Shown: one piece after another, positions 1-12,200 of the stretch
How positions within the stretch are numbered: position 1 is the first letter of the stretch
Layout: every line of letters starts with the position of its first letter
Program-made: the position numbers and the translations under genes
Notes under the pieces: model-generated
Databases searched by the model: none
What the model saw: only the letters and a program-made list of their open reading frames with translations
What the model was told of the DNA's origin: nothing
DNA from: Zygnema circumcarinatum
Taxonomy: Eukaryota > Streptophyta > Zygnematophyceae > Zygnematales > Zygnemataceae
DNA length: 64,000 nucleotides
Assembly: GCA_037447605.1 (NCBI GenBank)
Contig: CM074805.1
Span: 130,248 to 194,247, forward strand
Reading direction: 5' to 3'

Positions 1-1110
1 CTCGAGGCTTGATTTCCGCAGTTAGCGAAGGCAGTATTGCTGCAGGAGGAGCAGCGGCTTCTTCCTGTTGTACGCGGGACAAGTGAATGGTCAAGACCTA
101 GCTTAGGCTAGCAAAGAGCTGTCGTGAATTGTGTGTGAGTAGAACGACAGATCAACTATAGCGTGCCTGTCCAGCAAGACATCAAAAGCACACCAGGCGT
201 AGTGAGGAAAATATAAAAATAGTTTACCTCTGCGGGCGCTTCTAAGCTCAACATGCTTCCAGCAGCAACAGTCGCTGAGGTAGTATAAGCAGTTAATCCA
301 GCGGCAAACATCCATACGGCACCAGCTGCTCGTCCCTGCAGTATCCAAGCTCAGTTTAATAAATTGACCACAAATGCTCAGAAGCGTACGTCATTATTCA
401 ATTCAATATTTTTAGACTCTGATTCTGTCTGGGTAGACTGTCATGGTGCTCGTAAGTTGAAATCCTTTAGAAGGTAAAAAATTAAAAATAAAAAAATCTC
501 AAAAAAGTGGAGGCATCGCCACGGTCTGATGGGAGTGTTCATTTAATTTGCAAAGAGTAATGAAGAAACATACCTTTGATTTGCTAATCTCTTCAGGGTG
601 GGCTGCCCCCATAAATTGCTGTCTTGATGCCTTTCCAAGAGAGCCAAGGACACCTTCCTGCTAAAAACTAAAGCGAAGTAGTCAGTGCAGTGCAGGAGAA
701 AAATAGCACATACAACAGTCATCGTCGTATGCGTCAACGCCAGGATTGGTGAGAAAACAATCGTTACCAGACACTGGGGCAAACCAGGAATAACGCCTAA
801 GCCTAACAGCACAGGAAAAGCGGGTCCGAGATCACGATTCATCGATCCATTGAGCAACATGTAGTGCATCGCTTCCAGTACACATTTACGGATCCAATCC
901 AGATCTAGCTCTGGTAATCCAAGCCACGGGATCACTGCAGTCGCCCGTAGTGTGGCACTCATTCTTGCAGCTTGCTCCACTTGACCTCGTAACGCATTGG
1001 TAATGCAGTGTCATCGACCAGATCATCAGCCTTACGCATCGTCACAGCAACATCTAGATCCACTTCTCCCGATCTCTCCACTTCAACTTTTGTAGGGTTC
1101 CACAGGCCAT
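1..1110 (-). CDS. Unrecognised multi-pass membrane protein (partial, 3' part beyond window)
   Basis: I do not recognise the family. Four phase-compatible exons can be read on the minus strand: about 1100-1036, 934-654, 335-228 and 64-1 (runs off the left edge). Exon 934-654 encodes two or three hydrophobic helices, including segments reading GLGVIPGLPQCLVTIVFSP and TMTVVCAIFLLHC. Exon 335-228 encodes a small Ala/Gly/Thr-rich helix beginning GRAAGAVWMFAAGL, followed by a Glu/Ala/Pro-rich linker starting in exon 64-1. A stronger-looking GTATGT donor near 570 would put the next exon out of frame, so I used the GTGTCC donor at 653. The N-terminal end is uncertain: an ATG near 1220 would need an intron of about 40 nt. 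The membrane character is seen directly; the function is unknown. Confidence 0.4.
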
Positions 1111-1241
1111 TCTGCTATCGGAGACATGTATTGCCTTTCCGGCACTGACCGTTGAAGCCGAGAATGACAGCAGCCGCCAGCGTAGAAGCTCCCGCAACGC
1201 CCGCCTGTGCGCCATTGCTGGTGCTCTGTCTCCTCTCCCTC

Positions 1242-1264
1242 GCCTGCCTGCCTGCCTGCCTGCC
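1242..1264. repeat. (CCTG)n tetranucleotide run
   Basis: About five and a half uninterrupted CCTG units lie in the upstream region of the minus-strand membrane-protein gene. The same unit recurs at 54054-54099. Confidence 0.85.
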
Positions 1265-2520
1265 TTCCTTTCCTCTCCCGTGTGGCTCCGTCCGTGTGGC
1301 CTCTCTCCATTATTTGGGGCCGCCCGCCCGCCCTTTCAAAACTATTATTGTACGGACGGACCGTACGCGCGGCCCTCCGTCAGGCGGGGCGGGCGGGGCT
1401 GTTCCATGTCCAAATTAAAAAACGATCGCACGTGTGGGAGGGGGCCCTGGTTTCCACCTGCCGCGTGCGTGCTACAGGCGTGCTACAGTGCACGGCGCCG
1501 GCGATACAACCGAGCTACATACAGCACCGCGGCGCCGTACTGTACGGTACTGAAGTCAAGGACTCCGGTTTTTCACCGAGTCCGGACTCTGACAGTCAAT
1601 GGCCGGTACCGCACGGTGCTGTAGCACAAGATAAGTGGGGTTAAACAAAGACTGCTGAGCTAGCTGCAGGTGCTGTACGGCCACTCGCGTGTCCGTGCTG
1701 AAACTGACGTAGGGTTGGGGTGGTGCTGTGGGTCTGCCTGCAGCATAGAGCCAGGATCCGGGGGATTCAGAGGTACGCGCAGCGGAAGACNNNNNNNNNN
1801 AAGAAGAACAAGACAACAAACCACACAGCAAATACAAATACTAAGCCCAGCACTAAAAGACAAAGAAACATCACTGACATCCCATCTACTTAACACTGAC
1901 AATAGATCTTGAGTCTTAGCAGTGACAGTCTCTAATTGGCCAACTGCCCACTGAGAGGCCTGACTGACTACGTGGAGCCTTCGGATAGGTCAACGAATGA
2001 TAATCGGCGGCCTCAGGCGGTGTTCCCGAGTGCGCCTTGCTAGATGGTGTGCTGTTCCGTGGGCCGCCAACGCATGGCGCCGCCTTCTCTCAATCTCCGT
2101 TGGCAGCTCCTGGATTCCGTTGATCCGTGACACGGAAGAGGCATACGTCAAGTACAATTGAACTGACGCAAATCCGTCGAACGCAGCTCCGTTACGCTAC
2201 AGTGCACAAGGGACGGAGAGGGGGGGGGGGGAAGGAGGGAGAGGACGTAAGAGCGAGAGCGCTCTCCTCCCTCCGCCACCGACTGTCTCAACTTCGCCAC
2301 CGAGGGTCCCTGCCTGGCCGCCATGGCTGACCGTACTCAAGGGTTTTCCTGCTGCTGGAAGAGCGGGACTGCAGACGGATATTTTATTTCTGCCCGATCC
2401 AGTGCGCCATTGAATGTTCACCTCAACAATGTTTCTAGATTTGCGGGCAATGCTTGCAGTCTGCCTTAACTTGTGTGTATATTTCCTTCTGCTATGGTTC
2501 AATTTCAGGATTGGAAAAGA
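1265..2520. other. Intergenic stretch with GC-rich GTAC-palindrome block
   Basis: No convincing gene is visible. Positions 1320-1640 are GC-rich with repeated CCCG/GGGC strings and many copies of the palindromic core GTAC, as in CGTACG, GGTACC and CCGTACTGTACGG. Short ORFs here overlap in several frames and look like composition artefacts. A run of G lies at 2220-2230. A 49-codon ORF starts at an ATG at 2323, but it has no recognisable motif and is probably part of the 5' region of the glycosyltransferase gene. Confidence 0.6.
1791..1800. other. Assembly gap (10 N)
   Basis: Exactly ten N. This is a placeholder gap of unknown true length next to GC-rich sequence. Confidence 0.99.
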
Positions 2521-5500
2521 ATGAAGAGATTTAAACATTTGCCAGCATTCCTTCGACGTTTTGTAAGGTAGCTTCTGGATCCGTCCTCTCGCCCTCCCTC
2601 TTGACATGCCTAAAAGAGTAACAGAGCGCACCAAACTGCTTTATTTCGTGTTTCAAACCCCTCCTTCTGAGTGAGTCGGAGCTAGAAAAGTAACTACTGC
2701 TTTGCCCAGGATCAGCATTTAGCCAAATGGTCCTCATCGCACTGCTTTGATCATAGCATTTCTCTTATGGCAGCAAGCTGGGAAGTTGTTGGAATAGTGC
2801 TAGTCACTCGTGTCTTGCAGGAAGCGCGTTAGCTTTTTGCTTCCAAGAGCATGGCAGCTGAATTCGTGCACGCTTTTGCGCGAGTGGGGTGTTGGTTGCA
2901 GGCGTACGCCTGGTGTCCTCTTGGCAGCAGTTTTCGTCAATGCAGCATTTATTTTTCTGCTATACAATGAGCTTGCACAGCTATCAGTCCCGAAGCTCTT
3001 ACCCGAGAGGCGTATTCGTCGAACCGAAAATTCTTTGCTGGTCAGCGCCACGAGTTTTGTCCCTACAATTACTCAGCGCAGGTGAGAAATTTATAAAGGA
3101 TCTTTTTCTACTCTTTATTTGATTAATCAGAGACGTATCTATTCACAGTGACTGTAATGTCTCAAGGAAATGGCTTTGTCAGAATGAATGACACCGACGT
3201 ACCTAGGACCACGTACGTAGGTTGGCCTTCTGATGTCTTTCATTGCTCTGCAATTAGACTCGGAGGAAGTCGCATCTCGTAATGATAATGACATTGACTC
3301 AGGTCGGCCGCAGGTTGAGAGTGTGGCCTGGCGATGTAGGATTGGTGCATTTCAGCGCCTACCAGGTGGCTTCTCAGAAGGTTGTAGCTGTGGCCCTGTC
3401 AAAGTTCAAGGAGCGTGATCAGCGAGACGTGCGAGGTTGTTTCTGGAAGTTGCCTGATGGAACGAGAATCACTGGGAGTCTGGAGGCTGTGTATCCAGGA
3501 GAGCACCACGGCAAAGACTACGAGACAGTTCTGCTGCATTGCTCCTTGTTTCAGCCAATTTTATTGATGTAAGTGACCAAATTACGCTTTGTAGCACAGC
3601 AATGTAGAAGCAAAACGTTGTTGGTAATAGAGCCGTCGCATATCAACTTGCACGCCAGTCGCACTGTTTGGAAGTCCAGTGTGGGCACATTTGACGGAAC
3701 ACGAAGTGCCTGTTAGCGATGGAGAGCGTTGAAATGTAAGCAAAGGCGGGTTTGCACCGAGCTTTTTGGCACAGTCGACCAGCATTGTAAATTCATAGCA
3801 AACGATCGGGAATTGAACTAAGCACAGTGAAGATAGGAGAATGGCTTTAGTTTCACGTTATCGGAACCTTAAGTCTGAACTTTGAGTACTACGACCGGCA
3901 TGTTTTGATTGTATGTCGTAGCAAGTACGATGTCATTGTAGCCAGTTGGCCTGTCCATCGTGACCAGCAGACCTTTAACTTAGAAATCCAGAAACTGTAT
4001 CCATAAGCACCTCTTATTCTGGAAGGAGTGAAAAAGACGTACAACTTCATGACAAGGTGACGTCAGGATTTGCTTTGATGGCTTCCCTTACCCAATCGAA
4101 ATACCATGTTTAATCCTGATTCTTATCGGGAACAGATATTCTTTTAAATGGTGTCCGATGTCTAAAAAGTTAACTAAAGGTGCTCGTTCGGAGTTTCTGC
4201 TGATACTTTTCATTTTCTGTCTTCAAATCCCAATCTTCTCTGTGCCTGTCCCTGACCCTGTGCACCCTCCAAAGCTCTCCCTAATCGCTTTGAGTGATTA
4301 TGACTTAAGTTTGTGATAGTTATTATCAAACTGATTGTGGTTGCTTTCAATGCAGGCAGGGAGGAGTCTTAAGTTTGCAAGTCGATGGTGAAGAGATGGA
4401 GGTTTTCTCTGTGACTCCAGGCACGCCTCAATGGACAGCTCCAGTAGCACCTTTCAAGCGCCAACTAAGTTACTGCGGATCTCCATTATATGGTGGCGTT
4501 GATTCACAGCGCCTCTTGGAGTGGCTGCAGTTCCACCGCGTCACGCATGGGCTAGAGGTGAGAGCATTGTAGAGAGTGCTATAGCTGCGACATTTAAGAT
4601 GGGAAATGTGTGAGGTCTTTTACTTTTTTGAAAGACTGCGATTCCCAATTTCAGAAACTCGAGGTCGATGACATTTGGCTGAGTGACATAAATAGTGGTA
4701 GCCCCCTTAAGTTGGGTATCAGTTCCCGGCTGCCAGTGCTGGACTTTGCAATCGCTCCAGGTCTGCACTGGCACCGAGCCTAAGCGCTATATTAATTTCT
4801 GCGCTTCAGTCAGTCTTGGTGTTAGGTTGAGTACTTATTCATCCGTTTATGTCGGTGCTCGGTGTCTGCAGCATTTTCATTTGTATGATGCAGGAGCAAT
4901 CGACAAATATGTTACAAAAGTTTTGCGACCGTTCATCAGTGAGGGAATAATGGATGTGGCTGATATCCGTGACACTATCAAGTATGAGACATGGCTATAT
5001 ACTCAAGTTATGGTGGTTAATGACTGCGCCCTGCGCACGCGTGAGACAAGTCGATGGGCACTCATGATGGATATTGATGAGTACCTACATGTCACAGAGG
5101 CCCCCCATTCTCTTCCACAATTCTTGGAGCGCAAAAGTTCATTTCCGTGGATAACCTTTGGAAGTGTATTATACTCTATGCAAGCATGCCGGACTCTGGT
5201 ATGTCCTCAAGTAGTGATCGTTCGTCTATCTTTCTCAATTTCCTGTTTGTCTTATGTGCTTCATGGAGTGTTTCTTTTCTTTGTGAAAAGGAGTTGTCCA
5301 AGTTTAAAGAGTCCATGTGGAGATAATGGCTGCAGAATGACTCAAACTCGCCATGGGCCGTAGAGAGGTTCGTGTTCCACGAGCAGCTCATGCACTGCAG
5401 GGACCCGGGAAAGTACAAAAGGTGCGCATACTTGAGATTGAGTCTTTGTATTGGAATTTGAAGTATCACAGCCAACGGAGTAGTTGGCTGAATGTCGCTT

Positions 5501-5969
5501 GTGAAACCATTGGATCAGCATTCTGCATCAATTAGAGAGGTAGCTCTGTCCTCTTCTTCTCGACCCCATCGTGATTGGCTTTAAGTTGATGAGTCCAGCG
5601 TTTGCTGGAGTCTATTCGACTCAATCCTAATTCTGCTTGCCACCACCGCTCCTGAGGCTTGACATGGCCGTTCTTGCTTGCATATTTGGCAGTCGTGAAT
5701 TCTGCCTCAAGTGGGATGGCCATCGGAAGTATGTGATCAATCCGGAGCGAACAGAACTGGTGCAGATTCATCGCGTGATGAATCCATTCACAGGCGGCCT
5801 GGATACGTCTACCTCGCTTGTACGACTTCATCATTTCAGAGGCTTGGGGGCACGGAGCTTGCCCGCGTGCAAAGACATCATTATGTACACAGATCCGCCT
5901 CCTGACGGCCTCGTCAGAGACTTCACCATCGCGCGCATGGCGCTCCTGGCACGCCGCAAACTGGAGTAG
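2521..5969 (+). CDS. GT92 (DUF23) glycosyltransferase, type II membrane protein
   Basis: Seven exons (2521-2567, 2821-3081, 3314-3568, 4356-4557, 4872-5198, 5336-5421, 5693-5969) join in phase to a 484-aa protein. A short basic N-terminus precedes one hydrophobic signal anchor (about residues 47-64), so the catalytic domain should face the Golgi lumen. The GT92 core follows: a FWKLPDG segment near the start of the domain, GSPLYGGVDSQRLLEWLQFH, the HLYDAG block, and a metal-binding DxD motif seen as MMDIDEY (Asp322 and Asp324). The C-terminal block KWDGHRKYVINPERTE is also family-typical. Plant GT92 members include beta-1,4-galactan synthases (GALS), so pectic galactan or another wall glycan is a reasonable but unproven product. 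The start was chosen because ATG 2521 plus a GTAGCT donor restores phase into the anchor exon, which has no ATG of its own. Exon 1 is the least certain part. Confidence 0.85.
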
Positions 5970-6610
5970 TTTTCCCCCGCTTTTGAAGGCTCTCCTTCCT
6001 GTGATGGGCTCCATTTTGGCCTTCCAAAACGACATCACATATCCGTAATACCTCAAAGGCGGCCGTCAAAAAACACGGTGAGATTCCGTCCATCAACCGG
6101 ACACTGTTGCTGTTTCTGCACGATTGCTTTTTCTCTGAATTAAGATCCTTTTTTTGCAGCCTCTCGTCGCTTGTTCTGGTCAAATGTTACTCATTAGTGT
6201 TTGGTTGCCCTCATGCACCAGGCTCCCGCTTTAGTCCAGATTCGGCCCCTCCAGCAGATCCTCTCGAGCATGAACACGGCAGCAAAACCATCTCCTTTTC
6301 GCCACTTTGGTCAAAGTGACCCGAGCAAAGCCGCTTGCAGAAAGAGGAGGAAGCTGCTCCGCATGTGCCCTTATGGCACATGGGGAGTCATTATGCATAA
6401 TGACTCCGTATGTTGACCAGCCAAAATCAGCAGGAGCAAGATTGCCTTGTGACACCTGCAATTCTATTTTATAAACTCTAATATTTTCCCTACAATTGCT
6501 ATTGTTATAGAAAATTATGCCTTGTTTCTGACAAACGACAATCGACGTGTTTACCCACAAAGGAGTAATTAAATGATTCCTCGTAGTGCAAAGATATACG
6601 TTAATGTTCC
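5970..6610. other. 3' flank of the glycosyltransferase gene
   Basis: No gene is supported. A 71-codon plus-strand ORF at 6201-6416 has no recognisable domain and ends at the palindrome described separately. The rest resembles AT-richer 3' UTR or spacer. Confidence 0.5.
6363..6407. repeat. Hairpin followed by a 24-bp perfect palindrome
   Basis: ATGTGCC and GGCACAT pair across a 5-nt loop at 6363-6381. Immediately after, 6384-6407 is a perfect 24-bp palindrome whose arms read GGAGTCATTATG. It contains TGACTC, a bZIP/AP-1-like half-site, on both strands. It could act as a transcript hairpin or a protein-binding site; function is not known. Confidence 0.7.
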
Positions 6611-6976
6611 ATGCCGAAGTTGCTTCTTGTTTACGTGCTTTCCTTGTTCACGAATGGTGCTGTGATTGAATCTTTGGCGAACAAATTGCTTTCAAAAAAC
6701 CTCTTTCTAGAGAGGACGATGGCAACAACAGTCGCGTTGGGTGAGACGGCGGCCGCTATGACTTTGCAGAGGCAACGGAAAGAGGCGTAGACATCAACAC
6801 GGGCACATCTTGCCATGCCATGCCATGCCATACCCAAAGCGTGCGAAGAGATGTCGGAGGAAATCGCATCAGAGTGGAAGCTGAAGGGCATTCACTACAC
6901 CGAAGCGGGGAAGCTGTACACCATCCCTCTACAGATAGATTTACATAAACGACAGTGGCCGGCCCATACTATCTAG
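6611..6976 (+). pseudogene. Doubtful 122-codon coding-like frame interrupted by one TAG
   Basis: From ATG 6611 the frame reads MPKLLLVYVLSLFTNGAVIE and continues 59 codons to a TAG at 6788-6790. The same frame then stays open to 6976, with a new ATG at 6815 and a lysine/glutamate-rich stretch that includes SEEIASEWKLKGIHYTEAGK. The first part begins like a signal or membrane anchor. No canonical GT-AG intron removes the TAG cleanly; a weak option uses GTGAGA near 6750. It overlaps the stop codon of the minus-strand APR-like gene. It may be a decayed gene, a short peptide gene, or chance. Confidence 0.3.
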
Positions 6977-8759
6977 AGGGCGGGCGGACCCGCCCCTCTC
7001 TGGAGTGTCTGGTTCGCCATGAACTCTTGATCCACGCGGCCGCTCTGGGAGCAGCCCACCACACGACTCGCAGTAGAACAAAGGCAGTCGCCAACAGAAG
7101 GCACATGTGCTCTTGCAGTAGCTGCTGGGGATAATGTGCCCATGGGTAAGGACACGGCTCGCGCGCCCATCTCCCCACGGCTGGCTCCTCGGCTTCCTCT
7201 ATCATAAAGTCCGCCTGAGTGGAGTCTACGTCGCCAAGGCCTGCGCCAGGCAGACAGTACACCACAAGACAACTTGCACCTGTGAGCTGCATGACTTACG
7301 TGAGGAGCGACTCTCTTTAGAGTTTCTCATGCCAGTGGGTTACATTTGAATTAGACATTGTTTCCCCATAAGGGTGCACTTACTGAACTCAGGCATACAA
7401 ACAACCACCGGGAACTGGTCGATGTTGACGAACAAAAAACTCGACATTTCCTTTCAGCATACGACTGATACAGACTATGTTTAGAAACATAAGACAGGCC
7501 ATTGAAATGCCAAAAGGATAAAAATAACGCTAGTGACAGAAAAAGAAAGCACACCGGTAATGTTGACATAGAAACGTTGAAGGTCAGCAAGCGTTCTAGG
7601 CCCCTGATACTTGATGCGGCCTGTTCGATTGTGGATGTGGAGCGCAGGAAAGCTGTGGACGCCAACGCGAGAGAGGACACTGCAATCTCACCCACGCTGT
7701 TCAGTCACGAATATGTCGTAGGAAAAAGTCTCATGCATTAAAGAAAAGCTCAAGGCTTCATTCTTGTGGCATAGTCAAGTATTACGTGCCTGCATACAAA
7801 AGGAATTTCAGAGTACTCAAACAGCGGCCATACCTGGGGCGGAGACGCTGCTCCTCTACAGCAACATGGAAGGTGCTGGGATGCAAGACAGCCAGCGCCT
7901 CGTATGTGGGACGCAGTGTCCTTGAAAACGGGCACCAGTTGGCGTAATACAAGACTGCCACATGCGAATAATTGAATTGGCTGCTGCCACTTCGAAGACC
8001 TTCTAGGAGGGTGCTGAGAGACGTCTCATTCAGCTGCTCAAGAGGCCAACCTCCAAAAAGACTACAAAGGTTTCAGACGATCAGAGCTTCTATGGCCAAC
8101 AGTTGACGAGGATCGCAACCTCCAGACTAAAATGAGTTTCAATAAATTCGAGGGCTCCATTAATCATTAGGGTTACGTGAGTATATTTAAGCAGTCAAGA
8201 CCAGAAATCTCCTTAAAAATAGTTGAAGGCTTTTGTATACTAGCTTAAATATTAAACTTTGAAATCGTAAAATGCTGGTACAACTTTCCTGCAAACAAGC
8301 ATTATCGTGACAGAAGCATCTCAGACTGTCAACGTGCAACAACACAACAATCAGCCGGTCAAGTAACCGAAAAGCCCTGACAAATCAGTCCAATTGAACT
8401 TTCAGATAAGCCCCACTTATAGGCTCACACAAGTGTGCAATCCTCAGTGATAGTAGTTTCACCTCTGCTACTCCTGCCGTGGGTTCCTCTCTTTCCAGAC
8501 TCCGTAATCCTCCACCCTCTCTCGAACATAGAGGACACTGCTGCGATGAATGCTTCCAAATGTCTTTCATCTCAGGAACCGGACAACGATTCGCAAGTTC
8601 TGCACATCCCCCTCTGCTTTCCTCCATTTCCTCTGTGGCGCCAGTCGCAGCCGCGAGACCCCCTAGCAGGAGAACAAAGAAAGTGAGGCATCCCCTGCTG
8701 CACAAAGTACACCTTTCTAGTAATGGAGAATGGTAAGCCATGCCTTCCCGTCTCGCCAT
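6969..8759 (-). CDS. 5'-adenylylsulfate reductase-like (APRL) thioredoxin-fold membrane protein
   Basis: Four exons (8759-8431, 8061-7834, 7679-7555, 7240-6969) give 317 aa, close to the usual APRL length of about 300. A signal peptide (CLTFFVLLLGGLAAATGA) is followed by a Cys-rich N-terminal part and then a thioredoxin-like domain. The domain has the active-site-like string YYANWCPFSRTLRPTYEALA, then the GVHSFPALHIHNRTGRIKYQG region. A C-terminal CPYPWAHYPQQLL segment precedes one transmembrane helix (LLLATAFVLLRVVWWAA) and a basic tail. The redox centre is WCPFS rather than CxxC, as in plant APRL proteins, so it should not reduce adenylylsulfate as true APR does; a role in the secretory pathway is inferred. 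The N-terminal splice donor (GTGTGA at 8430) and the choice between ATG 8759 and ATG 8741 are less certain. Confidence 0.85.
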
Positions 8760-9207
8760 TTTTTCTTCGCAGCTCACATCATACACGCCGTTCCCCCTTA
8801 TCGGTTTACCCTTTTCACAGTCCCCACTCACCCTTGGCCTACCTCACCCTCCTAACCCTCCTCCTCGCCCTTAGCTCAACCGACGGATCCTTCTTGTGAG
8901 CCCTCTATCCCGTTCCCCACAGCCGAGTTCTCAGTACGACCGTACGAGGGCACCCGCTTTATTCATCGAGGATTCCAGGCCGACTTTTTCTTCGTCCGTT
9001 TCAAAGCTGAACCGAGAAAGGGCGCCAAAGTAAGGCGCGGCCCACGCCTGCACCTCCTCGACCATTCCTTCATCACAGATGCATCCAGCGAGCTTTGTGC
9101 TTCTCATCATGTATCCGACGAAGGCCTTGCATCATGCGTTTGGTTCTCTTTTCTCGCGCTCTGAGGGGCAATGTCTGACATTGCAGCGGAACAAGTAGGA
9201 GGCGACG
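8760..9207. promoter_or_regulatory. Divergent promoter between APRL (-) and TOP3A (+)
   Basis: The two start codons face away from each other across about 450 bp, so both promoters must lie here or overlap the first exons. I see pyrimidine-rich stretches, which fit a TATA-less housekeeping promoter, but no convincing TATA box. Confidence 0.5.
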
Positions 9208-12200
9208 ATGCCTATTCGAGTGCTCAACGTGGCTGAGAAGCCCTCCGTTGCGAGAGCCGTTGCCACCATTCTCTCGCAGGGGCGCATGCGGTCAAGAGAT
9301 GGTCGCTCTCGTTTCAATCGCATATTTGAGTTTCCATATACCATCAACAATGAGCAGTGCGACATGCTGATGACCTCGGTAGCAGGGCACCTTATGGAGC
9401 TTGAATTCGAAGATAACTATAGAAAATGGCATTCATGTGATCCCTCTGCGCTCTTTGAAGCGCCCGTACGCAAGCACGTTCCTGAGGTGGATACAAAACA
9501 GAATGAGCCCCTAATTTTGCATAACAGATTCTTTCTCTGCCAGTGATGTTATTGGAAACATTGAATGTTTTCGATTTAATACACTAGGTCAAGTTATTAC
9601 CTTCAGGAATGGTGGGTGCATGTAAAAAAGGAATCCACTTCATAAGTCAACTTGTTCCAGTGATAGCTGCAACAAGTTGCTTTTTTCACCTCAACCAGGG
9701 GCTCGACCAGGTGAATCGTTTCAAGTTTTAATCTTTGCCATGGACAACTGTGCCTAGATACTTTGCCTATACTTGGAACAATTAGTACTTTTCCAATCCA
9801 CAGCCTGCTCGTTGCTCACAAGTCAACTATCGTGTCCGTTTGGAACTTGGGCAGGACAAATTGCCTTTGAAAAATACGTTAGTGGAGGAAGCACGGACTT
9901 GCCAATGGCTCATCCTGTGGCTCGATTGTGATCGGGAGGGCGAAAACATAGCGTTTGAAGTTATGGATGTGTGTCTCCAAAGTAACCGCAGACTGAACGT
10001 CTGGAGAGCACGTTTTTCAGCCCTTGTTGACAGGTAGTGGTATACACCGTTTGTTTTTTGGCTGGTTGTCACAATGTGTTCCGTTCATTGTTGAAAACGT
10101 TTCAACGATGAACATTGTGAAGCAAATGATGATGCATTACCCCAAAAAGCTTACCACATCCGTCATCCACTCACTTATCACGGCATCAGAGGCTTCTTGG
10201 TGAAGAATTAATATAAATATTGCCATGTCGAATCTAGAACAGCCTTATACTGAGGGGTCAAGTGATTTACGTTGGCAGGTCGAGGGGGCTATTTGTTTAG
10301 GGAATGAGTGAATGTGGACTCAGTTGATGGTGATTATAGATGGTCATGTAGCTAATGTCACGTTCCGCTAACTGAAAACAAAAAACGAGAAATCATCATT
10401 AAATCAAAGAATCACTGTACAGTATGGGAGTGGAAGAGGGGGAGCAGAGACATCCATGCGGCAACTCAGCAATTAGGGCGGCCAAACGAGAGATTTGCGC
10501 AAGCAGTAGATGCACGTCAGGTGGACTCGATTTTCCCTGGCCTGGTCTAGGTATTGCTTGAAAGCTTGACCTTTGTGCAATTTGGCTTGCATCTTTCCAG
10601 AAGTCTAGAATGGGAAAATCTCACAATGGCGGACCTTGCCTAGAGAGGAATGGTACTTAAACGTGGCATTGCATCAGCTTTCTTTTGCAATGACTGCTCC
10701 TATAGGCAACTTTACCTTGAGAACAAGAGTCTAAGATGCCCAGCTTTGGGTGTTTCAACAGTCCTTCGGTTACCCCTAACTCTTGCATAACTTGAGAAAA
10801 TCTGGCTGCTATTTAAAGAGATTTTCTTCTATAAGCTTTAAAACCGTCCCATTTTTTACAATCGTAGAGATATCCTTTCTGCAGGAAATTGATCTTCGTA
10901 TTGGCGCATCCTTTACACGATTCCAGACTCTACTTTTGCAAGATCGCTTCGTCCTTCCAGGAGCTGAAGCAGATCACAAACAAATCTTCAGCTACGGCCC
11001 TTGCCAGGTCTCTGATGACCAATTTCTAGGAAGTGCTTGCTTAAATGTTGAGGGCGAGTAACAAATGCATCGAGGTGGTTTAACTTTTGATGCGTAATGA
11101 TGAATGATGGTGTGATTGTACAAGGTAATTAAGAAAAACCATATTTGGAGACCATATTTGGGCCCAGGCGTGTTGCATTGACAGCTCCCATAGTTCATTG
11201 GTGAGACACGCGCTAATGTCATCACGCGTTTGATCCGCTGCCGACTGTGGCATGGGCTCTGCAGTTTCCCACACTTGGATTCATTGTAGAGCGCTACTGG
11301 CAAATCCAAGCACATATTTATGAAGATTTTTGGAGCATTCAGTGTCGGTACCACGATCAACAACAGAATGCCACAGCTGATTTTACATGGGCGTGAGTTA
11401 TCTACTTGCCAAAGCAATTCATCAGATGGTAGATGCGAAGTTGGGTCCTTCGTGAGCCTGCTCCTAACGCAAGTATTAGCTAGACGTCAGCACATTCTTT
11501 CCGCGACAAGTTCGAGGTTTCCTGCATTTGTGAAGCAGCTTCCACATTTTCTTGCCCGCTCCTTTAACCGCTCATACATTTAACTGCAGTCACAAACTTT
11601 GGGACAAGAGGCTGCAGAAGAGGTCGCCTGTTCGACCATACCGCTGCAGTGGTGATTTATGAGATGTGTGTGGAGCGACCTATGGCAACGGTATGTGCCT
11701 GACGGTCCTGATGCAGCTAGCGCTGTTTGTGCTCATAGGACTGGCCTAACAGTTCAAATCAGTTGCATGAATGAGCCTTGTAGATGCATGCAACCCTTCC
11801 CTCTTGCACTTTATGGGATAATGTTGAATTGATTTACGTGTGATAAGGAGTTGGTGCAGGTCATTGAGGTAACTGGTCAAGAGAGGCGGCGCTTTCCTCC
11901 CCATCCCCTTAATACCGTGGAGTTGCAAAAGAGGGCCTCTCGCTATTTACGATTGGGCTCAGAGCAGACCATGAAGGTCAAATTCCTCTTTCAAGTCTCT
12001 ATTGTGCACTGGTCATGATCGAGGCTGCCTGTCATGATTAAGTTTTTCACGTGTTCGTGATTGCCTAGCCACTCCGTAGTCTCTTCTCGCCCTGCCCATC
12101 TCATGTCTCTTGTCGCTTCTCAACCCTTGTTTTCTCTTCCCAATGTCTCCCCTCTCCTCGTCCTATTCTCGATTCTCTTCTATTCCCATCTTCCCTTTCC

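Noticed and set aside
6231-6560. 109-codon minus-strand ORF near the palindrome
   Set aside because: No motif. Its openness is helped by the palindrome, and it lies in the presumed 3' flank of the glycosyltransferase gene.
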